Shown piece after piece: positions 22,093 through 29,988 of a DNA stretch of 34,451 nt. The stretch's first letter is position 1. Every line of letters begins with the position of its first letter. Source of the stretch: an uncultured Clostridia bacterium (GTDB lineage: Bacteria > Bacillota > Clostridia > Oscillospirales > Acutalibacteraceae); assembly GCA_946539105.1 (NCBI GenBank), contig CAMNHG010000003.1, positions 1 through 34,451 of the forward strand, given 5' to 3'. The translations under genes were made by a program, and so were the position numbers. The notes beneath the pieces are model-generated. The model searched no databases and was not told the DNA's origin. It worked only from the letters and a program-made list of their open reading frames with translations.

Positions 22093-22408
22093 GCAGGTAC
22101 ATCAGCGCGAGCAGAAGCGACGGATCGCTGTTTTCGTCGCTGAGCAAGAGGACAAGCGCGAGTATTACGCTCTTCTCCTTGTCCTTGAACAGCGTTTCTA
22201 TCAGCCCCGGCTTTTCGGGCTTTGGATTCGATTTTATTTCTTTTTCGGAATTATCAACGTTTGGAAGCTCCGCCTTTTGTTCCTCTTTAACCTCGGGCTT
22301 AGGCTTGGGTTTTTCGGGCTCGCGGACAGTCTTGGCGCGCTCCTTTGCGGCTCGCGGACGGCTTATCTGCTGAGCGCGGCGGAACGCTTCCTCCTCAAAT
22401 CCGGGCAT
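22085..22408 (-). CDS. Small protein with Lys/Pro/Glu-rich middle and hydrophobic C-terminus
   Basis: A 107-residue protein of unknown function. Residues 1-35 are charged (EEEAFRRAQQISRPRAAKE), 30-70 are rich in Lys, Pro and Glu and probably disordered, and the C-terminal 30 residues are hydrophobic with an acidic break (SVILALVLLLSDENSDPSLLLALMYLLI), possibly a tail anchor or hairpin. It is last of three small minus-strand genes (from 23036 down) and overlaps the end of proA by 8 bases. An AGGTG-type site precedes the ATG. I believe similar short trios occur in other Clostridia, but cannot confirm that here. Confidence 0.65.
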   Translation of the reverse strand: MPGFEEEAFRRAQQISRPRAAKERAKTVREPEKPKPKPEVKEEQKAELPNVDNSEKEIKSNPKPEKPGLIETLFKDKEKSVILALVLLLSDENSDPSLLLALMYLLI

Positions 22409-22431
22409 AACACACCTGCTTTCCTGAACAA

Positions 22432-22794
22432 TTAAAGATTAAATATACCGCTGTCCTTAATCAGCGGAATTATCCTTACAAGCCTCATAAGCCTCCGGGC
22501 ACGGTCGAGCTTTTGCTGCTTTTCCTCGCTCAGAAACGGTCTGAGCGCGAGCAAAAGACGGCTTACGTCGTCGTCCTCGGAAAAGCCGCCCATCATCGGC
22601 GCGAACTTTGTTAACGCGCTCATCAGCTCGCCGTTTGTACCGCTCACCTGCGGTGCAGGCGCGACCGGCGGAGGGCTTGCCTGACTTGCGGGATTATCCC
22701 CGGATAATCCGAGCTGCGCGCCAAGGCTTTGAACCTGCTTAAGTGCCTCGGGATCGCTTAAAATTTTATTTATTTTATCCTGAATATCCGACAT
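22432..22794 (-). CDS. Small helical protein, unknown function
   Basis: A 120-residue soluble protein without signal peptide. The N-terminus has an amphipathic segment (IQDKINKILSDPEALKQVQ), the middle is Pro/Ala-rich, and the C-terminal half is helical with SRLLLALRPFLSEEKQQKLD then RARRLMRLVRIIPLIKDSGIF. The start is an ATG whose AGGAG site overlaps the stop codon of the gene before it, so translation is coupled. The N-terminal wording (SDPEALKQVQ) echoes LSDPEKTKQVL in the neighbouring 76-residue protein, hinting that the two may be related or bind alike. I do not recognise a named family with confidence. Confidence 0.65.
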   Translation of the reverse strand: MSDIQDKINKILSDPEALKQVQSLGAQLGLSGDNPASQASPPPVAPAPQVSGTNGELMSALTKFAPMMGGFSEDDDVSRLLLALRPFLSEEKQQKLDRARRLMRLVRIIPLIKDSGIFNL

Positions 22795-22805
22795 TTAGGC
22801 ATCTC

Positions 22806-23036
22806 CTATTTATCGCTCAGCAGCTTCATAATCGCCTTAGCCTGGGGGGAATTTAATACCTGCTTTGTCTTTTCCGGATCCGACAGCACGGCGTTAAACT
22901 GCTTTGCTTCCTCGGTGTCCGCGTTTTTAAGCAGGCTCTGTACATCACCCTTTTGCGCGGCTGAGGCTATCTCGTTTGAAGAAACCCCGAGCTTTTTTGA
23001 AAGCTGAGATAAAAGATTATTTATATTTTCAGACAC
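22806..23036 (-). CDS. Small helical protein heading a three-gene cluster
   Basis: A 76-residue soluble, helical protein of unknown function: NINNLLSQLSKKLGVSSNEI, then AAQKGDVQSLLKNADTEEAK and LSDPEKTKQVLNSPQAKAIM. I place the start at the GTG at 23036 because GAGGTGG lies 5 bases before it; an in-frame GTG at 23045 would overlap that ribosome site. It is divergent from the YfcE-like gene with only 56 bases between. The next gene begins 11 bases after its stop. Confidence 0.6.
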   Translation of the reverse strand: MSENINNLLSQLSKKLGVSSNEIASAAQKGDVQSLLKNADTEEAKQFNAVLSDPEKTKQVLNSPQAKAIMKLLSDK

Positions 23037-23092
23037 AAAAACCACCTCACGATATACTATGCAGCACAGTGCAAAATAGAACGGAGAATTTT

Positions 23093-23563
23093 ATGCGTAT
23101 TTTGGTTGTATCGGATTCCCACGGAGATTACCGCAGCTTAAAAAAGGCGATTGCCGCCCAGCCGGCTGCCGAAGTAATCGTTCACTGCGGCGACGGCGCG
23201 AATGAGGTTGAGTCGCTTAAAATCGACTTTCCCGAAAAGCAGATTATCGCCGTTCGCGGCAACTGCGATTGGTCGAGTATGCTGCCGCCTACCGAGGTAG
23301 CGGAGGTCGGCGGAAAACGGCTTTTCGTCACCCACGGACACCTTTATCAGGCAAAATTCACCATCTATAATATGATTTGCGCCGCGAGGGAGGAAAAGGC
23401 TGACATTCTACTCTACGGCCACACCCATTGCGCTCTGAACGAGTACGACGACGGGCTCTACATTATGAACCCCGGCTCGTGCCACGGCTACGGCGCGACC
23501 TACGGATACATCGACATCACCGAAAAGGGTGATATCGTAACCAACATTGTAACGATTAAATAA
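23093..23563 (+). CDS. YfcE/MJ0936-family metallophosphoesterase
   Basis: A 156-residue cytosolic calcineurin-like phosphodiesterase. All metal-site motifs are present in order: SDSHGD (residues 7-12), HCGDGANEV, VRGNCDW, VTHGH and YGHTH. Members hydrolyse phosphodiester model substrates; the natural substrate is unknown. The ATG at 23093 is chosen because ACGGAG lies upstream and the conserved MRILVVSDSHG begins here. It is followed after only 2 bases by holB, then by ricT, making a plus-strand operon. Confidence 0.92.
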   Translation: MRILVVSDSHGDYRSLKKAIAAQPAAEVIVHCGDGANEVESLKIDFPEKQIIAVRGNCDWSSMLPPTEVAEVGGKRLFVTHGHLYQAKFTIYNMICAAREEKADILLYGHTHCALNEYDDGLYIMNPGSCHGYGATYGYIDITEKGDIVTNIVTIK

Positions 23564-23565
23564 CT

Positions 23566-24429
23566 ATGAACACTGATTATAAGCCCGGCGGAAAAGCCTC
23601 GGGCATAATAAAAAATATAACCGAATCGGGCAGGCTTCCCCACGCCTTTATCATTGAGGGCGGCGGCGAGGAAGCGGCAGAGCTTGCAAAGTATCTTTCG
23701 GCTTTTGCGGTTTGCTCAGAACAGGACAAGCCCTGCGGACACTGCAAAAACTGCGTTAACGCTTTCGCCAAAACCCACGCGGATATAACCTACGTTTATC
23801 CCGAGAGCTCGAGCAAGAGCAAAACGCTTTCAATCGAAAGAATACGCGAGCTGATTAAAGACGCGTACATTATGCCGAACGACTCGGACTCGAAGGTGTA
23901 TATCTTTGAAAACGCCGACAGCGTTTTTTCCGAGATAACACAAAACGCCTTCCTAAAGCTGCTTGAAGAACCGCCGAAGGGCGTGTACTTTATTCTGCTT
24001 TGCCAAAGCGCGAAGGGGCTGCTGCCCACAATAATCTCGCGCTGCTCGCTGATTAACCTCGGCGGCGAGTCAGAAATCAGCGAGGAAGCGCGAAAAGCCG
24101 CGGAGGAAATCGCGAACGGCATTATCTCGCTCAGCGAATACGACCTGCTTTTGGCACTGCGTTCGCTTGCGGACAAGTCGCTTGCCGACGATATTCTGCG
24201 AGCGGTAAAGCTGATTTTATTTGACGCGGCAGCGGTGCTGTCGGGTGCGAAGGCTAATTACAGCCCTGAGCTTGCAAAAAAGCTGTCGTCCCGCTTTACG
24301 CGAAAAAAGCTGCTCGATATGATAGAGCTCACGGACAGCTCAAAATATAAACTTAAACAAAACATCAACATAAATCTCCTGACAACACAGTTGTGCGGAG
24401 AATACAGGAGGATCTCATGGCAGAGGTAA
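23566..24429 (+). CDS. holB: DNA polymerase III delta' subunit
   Basis: A 287-residue clamp-loader subunit that helps load the sliding clamp at replication forks. It has the clamp-loader start (GIIKNITESGRLPHAFIIEG), a degenerate P-loop (EGGGEEAAE, as expected for a non-hydrolysing delta'), a zinc knuckle CGHCKNC near residues 57-63, IRELIKDAYIMP, VYIFENADSV, QNAFLKLLEEPPKGVYFILL and the sensor SRC. It starts 2 bases after the YfcE-like gene with no clear ribosome site, so it depends on coupling. Its end overlaps ricT by 13 bases, a holB-yaaT order also seen in Bacillus. Confidence 0.93.
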   Translation: MNTDYKPGGKASGIIKNITESGRLPHAFIIEGGGEEAAELAKYLSAFAVCSEQDKPCGHCKNCVNAFAKTHADITYVYPESSSKSKTLSIERIRELIKDAYIMPNDSDSKVYIFENADSVFSEITQNAFLKLLEEPPKGVYFILLCQSAKGLLPTIISRCSLINLGGESEISEEARKAAEEIANGIISLSEYDLLLALRSLADKSLADDILRAVKLILFDAAAVLSGAKANYSPELAKKLSSRFTRKKLLDMIELTDSSKYKLKQNININLLTTQLCGEYRRISWQR

Positions 24430-25283
24430 TCGGAGTAAGATTTAAAGAGGTTGGCAAGGTTTACTACTTTGACCCCATCGGCAACAAGCTGAACACCGGT
24501 GACAAGGTTATTGTAGAGACAGCGCGCGGACTTGAATGCGGCGAGGTTGCCACCCCCAACAAGACAATAGACGACAGCGAGCTTAACCATCCGCTTAAGC
24601 CGCTTATCAGAATCGCGACAGACGCCGACCTTAACAAGGTCGCCGAAAACAAGCTCAAAGAAAAAGAGGCGTTCAGAATCTGCGAGCAGAAAATCGCGAA
24701 TCACAAGCTCGAGATGAAGCTGGTAAACGTCGAGTACACCTTTGACAACAACAAAATTATCTTTTACTTTACCGCCGACGGCAGGGTTGACTTCCGCGCG
24801 CTGGTAAAGGATTTGGCTTCGGTGTTCAGAACCAGAATCGAGCTAAGGCAAATCGGCGTCAGGGACGAGGCAAAAATGCTCGGCGGACTCGGCATTTGCG
24901 GCAGACCGTTCTGCTGCTGCGGCTTTATGGGCGAGTTCCAGCCGGTTTCTATCAAGATGGCAAAGGAGCAGGGGCTTTCGCTCTCCCCGACCAAAATTTC
25001 CGGAACCTGCGGAAGGCTTATGTGCTGCCTTAAGTACGAGCAGGAAGCCTACACCGACTTAATCAGGCGCACTCCGAAGGTGGGAGCTATAGTAAAGACT
25101 CCCGACGGCAGAGGCTTGGTTGTAGAAAACAACCTGATTGCGCGCACGGTTAAGGTAAAGCTCGACAATACCCCCGACGACGTCGCGCCGAAGCAGTTCC
25201 CGGTTAAGCAGTGCAGAATCATCAAGGACGGCTACATTAAGATTGACAAAAAAGAGATGGAAAAGCTGTCGGGCTTGGAATAA
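24417..25283 (+). CDS. ricT: PSP1-domain protein RicT (YaaT)
   Basis: A 288-residue cytosolic protein. In Bacillus, RicT (YaaT) works with RicA and RicF in a complex that binds iron-sulfur clusters and aids RNase Y-dependent mRNA maturation and sporulation. The PSP1 domain is clear: VRFKEVGKVYYFDP, TARGLECGEV, ADGRVDFRALVKDLA, RTRIELRQIGVRDEAKMLGG, the cysteine blocks GICGRPFCCCGF and TCGRLMCCLKYE, and VSIKMAKEQGLSLSPTKISG. The ATG at 24417 has AGGAGG 6 bases upstream, inside holB. ricA and ricF are not in the window. Confidence 0.95.
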   Translation: MAEVIGVRFKEVGKVYYFDPIGNKLNTGDKVIVETARGLECGEVATPNKTIDDSELNHPLKPLIRIATDADLNKVAENKLKEKEAFRICEQKIANHKLEMKLVNVEYTFDNNKIIFYFTADGRVDFRALVKDLASVFRTRIELRQIGVRDEAKMLGGLGICGRPFCCCGFMGEFQPVSIKMAKEQGLSLSPTKISGTCGRLMCCLKYEQEAYTDLIRRTPKVGAIVKTPDGRGLVVENNLIARTVKVKLDNTPDDVAPKQFPVKQCRIIKDGYIKIDKKEMEKLSGLE

Positions 25284-25317
25284 GCTGATGTTTCCAACAT
25301 AAAATTTCACAAAACAC

Positions 25318-25345
25318 TTGCATTTAAAAAATTATATGTTAAAAT
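25318..25345 (+). promoter_or_regulatory. Promoter of the ferredoxin gene
   Basis: -35 TTGCAT (25318-25323), 16-base spacer, extended -10 TGT-TAAAAT (-10 at 25340-25345). The short leader carries AAGGAGG before the ATG at 25377. Confidence 0.6.
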
Positions 25346-25376
25346 AAAAATATAATAATGAAGGAGGTTACGATCT

Positions 25377-25547
25377 ATGGCATATGTTATTAACGATGAG
25401 TGCATTATGTGCGGTGCTTGTGCTGACGAGTGTCCCTGCAATGCTATCTCTGAGGGCGACGGTAAGTATGTAATCGACGCTGACACCTGCGCTGATTGCG
25501 GCGCTTGTGCAGAGGCTTGTCCCGTTGGTGCACCCCAGCAGGGCTAA
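25377..25547 (+). CDS. 2[4Fe-4S] ferredoxin
   Basis: A 56-residue clostridial-type ferredoxin, a soluble low-potential electron carrier. Two cluster motifs are intact: CIMCGACADECP (Cys9, 12, 15, 19) and CADCGACAEACP (Cys38, 41, 44, 48). This matches the usual length of about 55 residues. Cys21 is an extra cysteine next to the first motif. A strong AAGGAGG site precedes the ATG, and the gene sits alone between its own promoter and a strong terminator, as for a highly expressed carrier in an anaerobe. Confidence 0.96.
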   Translation: MAYVINDECIMCGACADECPCNAISEGDGKYVIDADTCADCGACAEACPVGAPQQG

Positions 25548-25582
25548 TCTGCCAAACAGATTGTACATAAACGTCAAAGAAG

Positions 25583-25614
25583 CGGCAAGGTTATTCCTTG
25601 CCGTTTTTATTTTT
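25583..25614 (+). terminator. Terminator after the ferredoxin gene
   Basis: Perfect stem CGGCAAGG (25583-25590) with CCTTGCCG (25596-25603), 5-base loop, then TTTTTATTTTT. One of the clearest terminators in the window. Confidence 0.92.
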
Positions 25615-25616
25615 GC

Positions 25617-25645
25617 TTGCCAGTAACTTGCTAAAGTAGTATAAT
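25617..25645 (+). promoter_or_regulatory. Promoter of the trmN6-rsmI-folC operon
   Basis: -35 TTGCCA (25617-25622), 17-base spacer, -10 TATAAT (25640-25645), 28 bases before the ATG at 25674. AAAGGA is the ribosome site. Confidence 0.7.
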
Positions 25646-25673
25646 AAGCTATATAACCGATAAAGGACTTGCT

Positions 25674-26417
25674 ATGAACAATATTCACCTTGAGCCTTTG
25701 GGGAACGGAGTTAAAATCTACGTTTCCGAAAGCTATCATTTTTCCACGGACACAATACTTTTGGCGGATTTTTCAAAGCCGAAGCCCGGCAAAAAATGCG
25801 CCGATTTGGGCACGGGCTGCGGTACAATTCCGCTGCTGTGGCTTAAAAACGACAAAAGCCTGAAAATTGACGCGGTTGAGCTTCAGCAAAACGCCTGCGA
25901 GCTCGCCGAAAAAAGCGTGGAGCTTAACGGCTTTGCCGATAATATGAAGATTATTAACGCCGATTTGCGCGAGTTAAACGGCATACTTCCGCTCGGCTGC
26001 TACGACCTTGTTGCGTGCAATCCGCCGTATAAGCTCGGCGGCTCGGGGATTAAAAATCCCGAGAGCGCGAAGCTGATTGCGCGTCACGAGAGTGAATGTA
26101 CGCTCGACGACATCTGCCAAACCGCCTCAAAGCTATTGCAGTTCGGCGGCAGGTTCTGCGTTTGCCAACGCCCCGAAAGGCTGGCTGACGTTATGGAAGC
26201 TATGCGCAAATATGATATTGAGCCTAAACGGCTAAGGCTTGTTCAGCAGAGAAAAAGCAAACCGCCCAAGCTGTTTTTGCTCGAGGGCAGACGAGGCGGA
26301 AAACGCGGTTATCTCGACGTACTGCCCACGCTGTTTATTGAGGGCGAAAACGGAGACTTTTCAGACGAAATGATGAAAATTTACGGCGACTACAAATCGG
26401 AGGTGAGCAAAAAATGA
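25674..26417 (+). CDS. tRNA1(Val) (adenine-N6)-methyltransferase-like protein
   Basis: A 247-residue cytosolic SAM-dependent methyltransferase of the TrmN6/YfiC (Bacillus YabB) family, likely methylating an adenine in the anticodon loop of a tRNA. It has YHFSTDTILLADF, the SAM-binding CADLGTGCGTIPL, the VELQQNACELAEKSV acidic loop, and the catalytic NPPY in DLVACNPPYKLGG, with a Lys/Arg-rich C-terminal region (GRRGGKRG) for RNA. The ATGA overlap with rsmI matches the common yabB-rsmI gene order of Firmicutes. Confidence 0.9.
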   Translation: MNNIHLEPLGNGVKIYVSESYHFSTDTILLADFSKPKPGKKCADLGTGCGTIPLLWLKNDKSLKIDAVELQQNACELAEKSVELNGFADNMKIINADLRELNGILPLGCYDLVACNPPYKLGGSGIKNPESAKLIARHESECTLDDICQTASKLLQFGGRFCVCQRPERLADVMEAMRKYDIEPKRLRLVQQRKSKPPKLFLLEGRRGGKRGYLDVLPTLFIEGENGDFSDEMMKIYGDYKSEVSKK

Positions 26418-27238
26418 GCGGAATTTTATATGTAACCGGCACGCCGATAGGCAATCTGTCCGACCTCTCCCCGAGGGCGGCTCAGACTCTTGAACAGGTA
26501 GACTTTATTGCCGCCGAGGACACGCGCGTAACGCTCAAGCTGCTCAACCACCTCGGGATAAAAAAGCCGATGATAAGCTACTACGAGCACAACAAGCGCG
26601 AGCGCGGAGAGATTATCTGCGCCAAAATTGAAGCAGGCGAAAACTGCGCGATTGTCACTGACGCCGGTATGCCTTGCATTTCCGACCCGGGCGAGGATTT
26701 GATTAAGCTGTGCGAGGAGCGCGGAATAAAAACCGTTGTTATCCCCGGTCCCAGCGCGGTAGTATCCGCCCTTGCGGTGTCGGGCCTGGAGACCGGCAGG
26801 TTTTGCTTTGAGGGCTTTTTGAGCGTCAACAAAAAAAGCCGCAACGAGCATTTGCAGAGCCTAAAAAACGAGCGCAGGACAATGATTTTTTACGAAGCTC
26901 CGCACAAGCTGCCCGCAACTTTACGCGATTTATACTCCGCCTTCGGCGACCGTAAATTAAGCATCGTGCGCGAGCTTACGAAAATTCACGAGGAAGTTAT
27001 CCGCACAACAACCAAGTTCGCCGCCGAAAACTACGCCGACGGAAGCGTTAAGGGCGAGCTTGTGCTTGTGCTAGAGGGCGCGAAGGAGAGCGAAGCCGAG
27101 GAAAATTACACCCTTGAATACGCCGTGGAGCTTGCGAAAAAGCTGATTGAAAACGGCGAAAAGCCAACCGCCGCCGCCAAAAACGCCGCCGCAATGACCG
27201 GCTTTAAGAAAAACGAAATTTACAGGGAGCTGTTGTGA
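26414..27238 (+). CDS. rsmI: 16S rRNA (cytidine1402-2'-O)-methyltransferase
   Basis: A 274-residue cytosolic methyltransferase of the tetrapyrrole-methylase fold that modifies C1402 in the ribosomal decoding centre. It has LYVTGTPIGNLSDLSPRA, VDFIAAEDTRVTLKLL, SYYEHNKRERG, AIVTDAGMPCISDPG, VIPGPSAVVSALAVSGL, FEGFLSVN, FYEAPHKLPATL and RELTKIHEEV, all family hallmarks, plus the small C-terminal helical domain. It overlaps the upstream methyltransferase by 4 bases and folC by one base, so all three are tightly coupled. Confidence 0.97.
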   Translation: MSGILYVTGTPIGNLSDLSPRAAQTLEQVDFIAAEDTRVTLKLLNHLGIKKPMISYYEHNKRERGEIICAKIEAGENCAIVTDAGMPCISDPGEDLIKLCEERGIKTVVIPGPSAVVSALAVSGLETGRFCFEGFLSVNKKSRNEHLQSLKNERRTMIFYEAPHKLPATLRDLYSAFGDRKLSIVRELTKIHEEVIRTTTKFAAENYADGSVKGELVLVLEGAKESEAEENYTLEYAVELAKKLIENGEKPTAAAKNAAAMTGFKKNEIYRELL

Positions 27239-28536
27239 TGACCTACGATTCGGCACTCGAAAAAATACATTCACTGCTGACCTTCGGCTCGCGCCCGGGG
27301 CTTGACAGGATGAGAGCTCTTTTGTCGGAGCTTAACAATCCGCAGGACAAGCTGAAATATATCCACGTCGCAGGCACAAACGGCAAGGGCTCTGTCTGCG
27401 CTATGCTGTCGTCGGCACTGGTCGAGGCAGGGTACAAAACCGGGCTGTTCATCTCGCCGTACATAACGGATTTCAGGGAGAGAATCCAGATAAACAATAT
27501 ACCGGTGAGTAAAGACGTGCTCACTAAAGCGGTTGAAAAAACCTTTCCCATCGTCGAGCACCTGCGTGAAAACGGCACGATAATCACCGAGTTTGAGTAC
27601 GTAAACGCACTGCAGTTTTACATTCACGCAAACGAGGACTGCGACATCGTAGTGCTCGAAACAGGTATGGGCGGTCTGCTCGACTGTACAAATGTAATTA
27701 AGCCGCCGCTGTGCTCGGTAATCACGACAATAGGACTTGACCACACCGCGGTTTTGGGCGACACAATCGAAAAAATCGCCGAACAAAAATGCGGAATTAT
27801 AAAGCGCGGTTCCCTTGCGGTGACGTCAAAGCAGGACAGCCGCGCGATGACCGTGATTGAACGCACCTCAAACAGCCTTGAGGTTCCGCTGATAAAAAGC
27901 GAGGAAGTAAATCCCCAAGTTATCTCGCAGTCGCTAAAGGGCAGCGAGCTGATATATAACGGCAAAAAAATCCTGCTGAAATTGTCGGGAAATCACCAGA
28001 TTGAGAACGCAAAAACCGCCTTGGCGGCTATTGAAGTCCTAAACCAAGAGGGACTGATAAAGCTCAGCGACAGCGAAATAGCCGCCGGCTTCGGCAAGGC
28101 GGTAAACCCCGCAAGGCTTGAGCTTCTGAGCGAAAGTCCGGTTGTGCTGCTCGACGGCGCGCACAACCCAAACGGAATAGAAGCACTTAAAAACGCTGTA
28201 AAAACCTTCCTGCCCGATAAAAAAATAATCTGCGTTACCGGAATGCTCGCGGACAAGGACATTGACAGCTCGATTGAACTTTTAAACGGAGTTTTCACGA
28301 AGGTTTACACCGTGCCTGTCAACAACCCCAGAGCAATCTCCGCCGAGGAGCTCGCGGAAAAATTCAGCTCTGCCTGTGCAGATACAAAGAGCTTTAGCAC
28401 ACCCCAAGCCGCGTTTGATACGGCGTTTTCTGAGGCAAAGGAGAACGGCAGTGCGGTGCTTATCTGCGGCTCGCTGTACCTTGCCGGGGAAATCCGTCCG
28501 TACATAATCGAAAAAATAAAACAACCGACAGAATAA
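27238..28536 (+). CDS. folC: Folylpolyglutamate synthase / dihydrofolate synthase
   Basis: A 432-residue cytosolic Mur-ligase-family enzyme that adds glutamate to dihydropteroate and/or to folates. Signatures are FGSRPGLDRMRALL, the ATP loop HVAGTNGKGSVCAM, GLFISPYITDFRERI, VVLETGMGGLLDCTNVI, TTIGLDHTAVLGDTIEKIA, the carbamylated-Lys region in KCGIIK, SGNHQIENAKTAL and LLDGAHNPNGIEAL. The ATG at 27238 overlaps the rsmI stop (TGATG); an in-frame GTG three bases earlier is less likely. A terminator hairpin follows the stop. Confidence 0.95.
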   Translation: MTYDSALEKIHSLLTFGSRPGLDRMRALLSELNNPQDKLKYIHVAGTNGKGSVCAMLSSALVEAGYKTGLFISPYITDFRERIQINNIPVSKDVLTKAVEKTFPIVEHLRENGTIITEFEYVNALQFYIHANEDCDIVVLETGMGGLLDCTNVIKPPLCSVITTIGLDHTAVLGDTIEKIAEQKCGIIKRGSLAVTSKQDSRAMTVIERTSNSLEVPLIKSEEVNPQVISQSLKGSELIYNGKKILLKLSGNHQIENAKTALAAIEVLNQEGLIKLSDSEIAAGFGKAVNPARLELLSESPVVLLDGAHNPNGIEALKNAVKTFLPDKKIICVTGMLADKDIDSSIELLNGVFTKVYTVPVNNPRAISAEELAEKFSSACADTKSFSTPQAAFDTAFSEAKENGSAVLICGSLYLAGEIRPYIIEKIKQPTE

Positions 28537-28548
28537 AACAAACTTTTC

Positions 28549-28587
28549 ACGCTATACTAACTATTATAAGTATAGCGTTATTTTTTT
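28549..28587 (+). terminator. Terminator-like hairpin between folC and spoIIAA
   Basis: ACGCTATACT (28549-28558) pairs perfectly with AGTATAGCGT (28569-28578), 10-base loop, then TATTTTTTTG. It ends only 17 bases before the spoIIAA start, leaving no room for a promoter after it. A weak SigH-like -10 (GAAT, 28531-28534) lies just upstream. Confidence 0.8.
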
Positions 28588-28603
28588 GAAAAGGAATGTT
28601 AAA

Positions 28604-28906
28604 ATGCTTAAAACGGAGTTTAACAACAACACCCTGACGGTGTACCTTGACGGCGAGATTGACCACGATTCCGCATGCAAAATCCGTCAGAGAATTGACT
28701 GCTCGGCACGCTCGCTCTGCCCAAGGCTTTTGTGTATGAATTTTGAGAAGGTCAGCTTTATGGACTCGTCGGGAGTAGGGCTTGTGATGGGGCGGTACAG
28801 GCAGATGAAGCTGCTGGGCGGCAGCCTGAGAGTAACAAACGTGCCCGACAGAATTTACCGAATTTTTGCGATGTCGGGACTTGAAGAACTGGGGGTGCTA
28901 AGATGA
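28604..28906 (+). CDS. spoIIAA: Anti-sigma F factor antagonist SpoIIAA
   Basis: A 100-residue cytosolic STAS-domain protein that, when dephosphorylated, binds SpoIIAB and frees sigma F in the forespore. It has the STAS opening LTVYLDGEIDHDSACKIRQ and the phosphorylation motif FMDSSGVGLVMGRY (DSSG at residues 54-57), closely matching Bacillus SpoIIAA. The ATG at 28604 follows AAAAGGAA. An in-frame TTG at 28586 lies in the terminator T tract and is unlikely. It overlaps spoIIAB by 4 bases (ATGA). Confidence 0.95.
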   Translation: MLKTEFNNNTLTVYLDGEIDHDSACKIRQRIDCSARSLCPRLLCMNFEKVSFMDSSGVGLVMGRYRQMKLLGGSLRVTNVPDRIYRIFAMSGLEELGVLR

Positions 28907-29337
28907 AAACAGTCAACCAAATGAGGCTCAGCTTTCCGTCAAAGAGCCGAAACGAAGCGTTCGCGAGGGGCGCGGTGTCGGCGTTTATAACCGCGCTCGA
29001 CCCCACCGTAAGCGAGCTTAACGACCTTAAAACCGCAGTGTCCGAGGCGGTGACAAACTGCATTGTCCACGGCTACAGACGAAAAAACGGCACAATTTAC
29101 ATATACGCGTCCGTCCGCGAGGACAACACAGTCACCGTAAAAATCCGCGACAAGGGCGTGGGGATTGAGGATATTGAGCAGGCTATGCAGCCGCTTTTCA
29201 CGACCTCGCCCGAGGAAGAACGCGCAGGGCTGGGCTTTGCGGTAATGCAGAGCTTTTGCGACAAAGTAAGGGTAAAGTCCGCGCCCGGCAAGGGCACGAC
29301 CGTAACCCTGATTAAAAAAATCGGCGCGGATGAATAA
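28903..29337 (+). CDS. spoIIAB: Anti-sigma F factor SpoIIAB (serine kinase)
   Basis: A 144-residue cytosolic GHKL-fold protein that holds sigma F inactive and phosphorylates SpoIIAA. The N box is EAVTNCIVHGY, the G1 box is DKGVGIEDIEQA, and the ATP-lid end is RAGLGFAVMQSFCD, followed by SAPGKGTTVTL. This is the full set for an anti-sigma kinase. It overlaps spoIIAA by 4 bases and sigF by 8, giving the canonical order and the tight coupling expected for fixed stoichiometry. Confidence 0.96.
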   Translation: MKTVNQMRLSFPSKSRNEAFARGAVSAFITALDPTVSELNDLKTAVSEAVTNCIVHGYRRKNGTIYIYASVREDNTVTVKIRDKGVGIEDIEQAMQPLFTTSPEEERAGLGFAVMQSFCDKVRVKSAPGKGTTVTLIKKIGADE

Positions 29338-29980
29338 GGACGAATTTGCCAAAAGCCACCTCGGGCTTGTGCGTTCATTGTGCAACCGTTTTGCCGGCAA
29401 GGGCATTGAGTACGACGAGCTGTACTCGGCCGGCTGTCTGGGGCTTGCCAAGGCGATTAACAACTTTGACGACAGCCGCGGTTTGCAGTTTTCGACCTAC
29501 GCCTTCCCTGTAATTATGGGTGAGCTAAAACGTCTGTTCCGCGACGGCGGAGCGGTGAAGGTAAGCCGCTCGCTAAAGGAGCTGTCGCTGAAAATAAACA
29601 AGCTAAACAACGAAAGCAAGCTGAAAAACGGCAGTGAGCTGAGCATAGCGGAGCTTGCCGAAAAGCTCGGCGTAACCCCCGAAAAAATCGCCGAGGCGGT
29701 GTGCAGCGCGCAGCCTACGGTGTCGATTAATTCCGAGGATGAAAACTCCGCCGCGCCTGAGATTCCTTCGCCCGACATTCAGTACGAAATCACCGAACGG
29801 CTCAGCCTTGCCGCGGCGATTGAAGGCCTTGAGGAAAACGACAAAAAAATAATCAACCTGCGCTACTACAAGAGTAAAACGCAGGTTGAAACCGCAAAAA
29901 TATTGAATATGACTCAGGTGCAAATCAGCCGCAGGGAGAAGAAAATCCTTTCCCTTATCAGGCAAAAAATGAGTTCTTAA
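29330..29980 (+). CDS. sigF: Sporulation sigma factor SigF (SpoIIAC)
   Basis: A 216-residue sigma-70 family factor for early forespore transcription. Region 2 is clear: LVRSLCNRFAGKGIEYDELYSAGCLGLAKA in its start, then NNFDDSRGLQFSTYAFPVIMGELKR. Region 3 contains SIAELAEKLGVTPEKIAEAV, and region 4 has AAIEGLEENDKKIINLRYY with the HTH KTQVETAKILNMTQVQISRREKKIL. Its place after spoIIAB separates it from SigG. No strong ribosome site is seen, consistent with coupling to spoIIAB. No ordinary terminator follows; a long palindromic repeat does. Confidence 0.96.
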   Translation: MNKDEFAKSHLGLVRSLCNRFAGKGIEYDELYSAGCLGLAKAINNFDDSRGLQFSTYAFPVIMGELKRLFRDGGAVKVSRSLKELSLKINKLNNESKLKNGSELSIAELAEKLGVTPEKIAEAVCSAQPTVSINSEDENSAAPEIPSPDIQYEITERLSLAAAIEGLEENDKKIINLRYYKSKTQVETAKILNMTQVQISRREKKILSLIRQKMSS

Positions 29981-29988
29981 ACTAATTT

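Noticed and set aside
22976..23092. Longer N-terminus for the YfcE-like phosphodiesterase
   Set aside because: It would overlap the divergent small gene; the conserved start MRILVVSDSHG and ribosome site place the start at 23093.
27271..27786. Minus-strand frame of 171 codons inside folC
   Set aside because: It is antisense to an unmistakable folC coding sequence and shows no family motifs.
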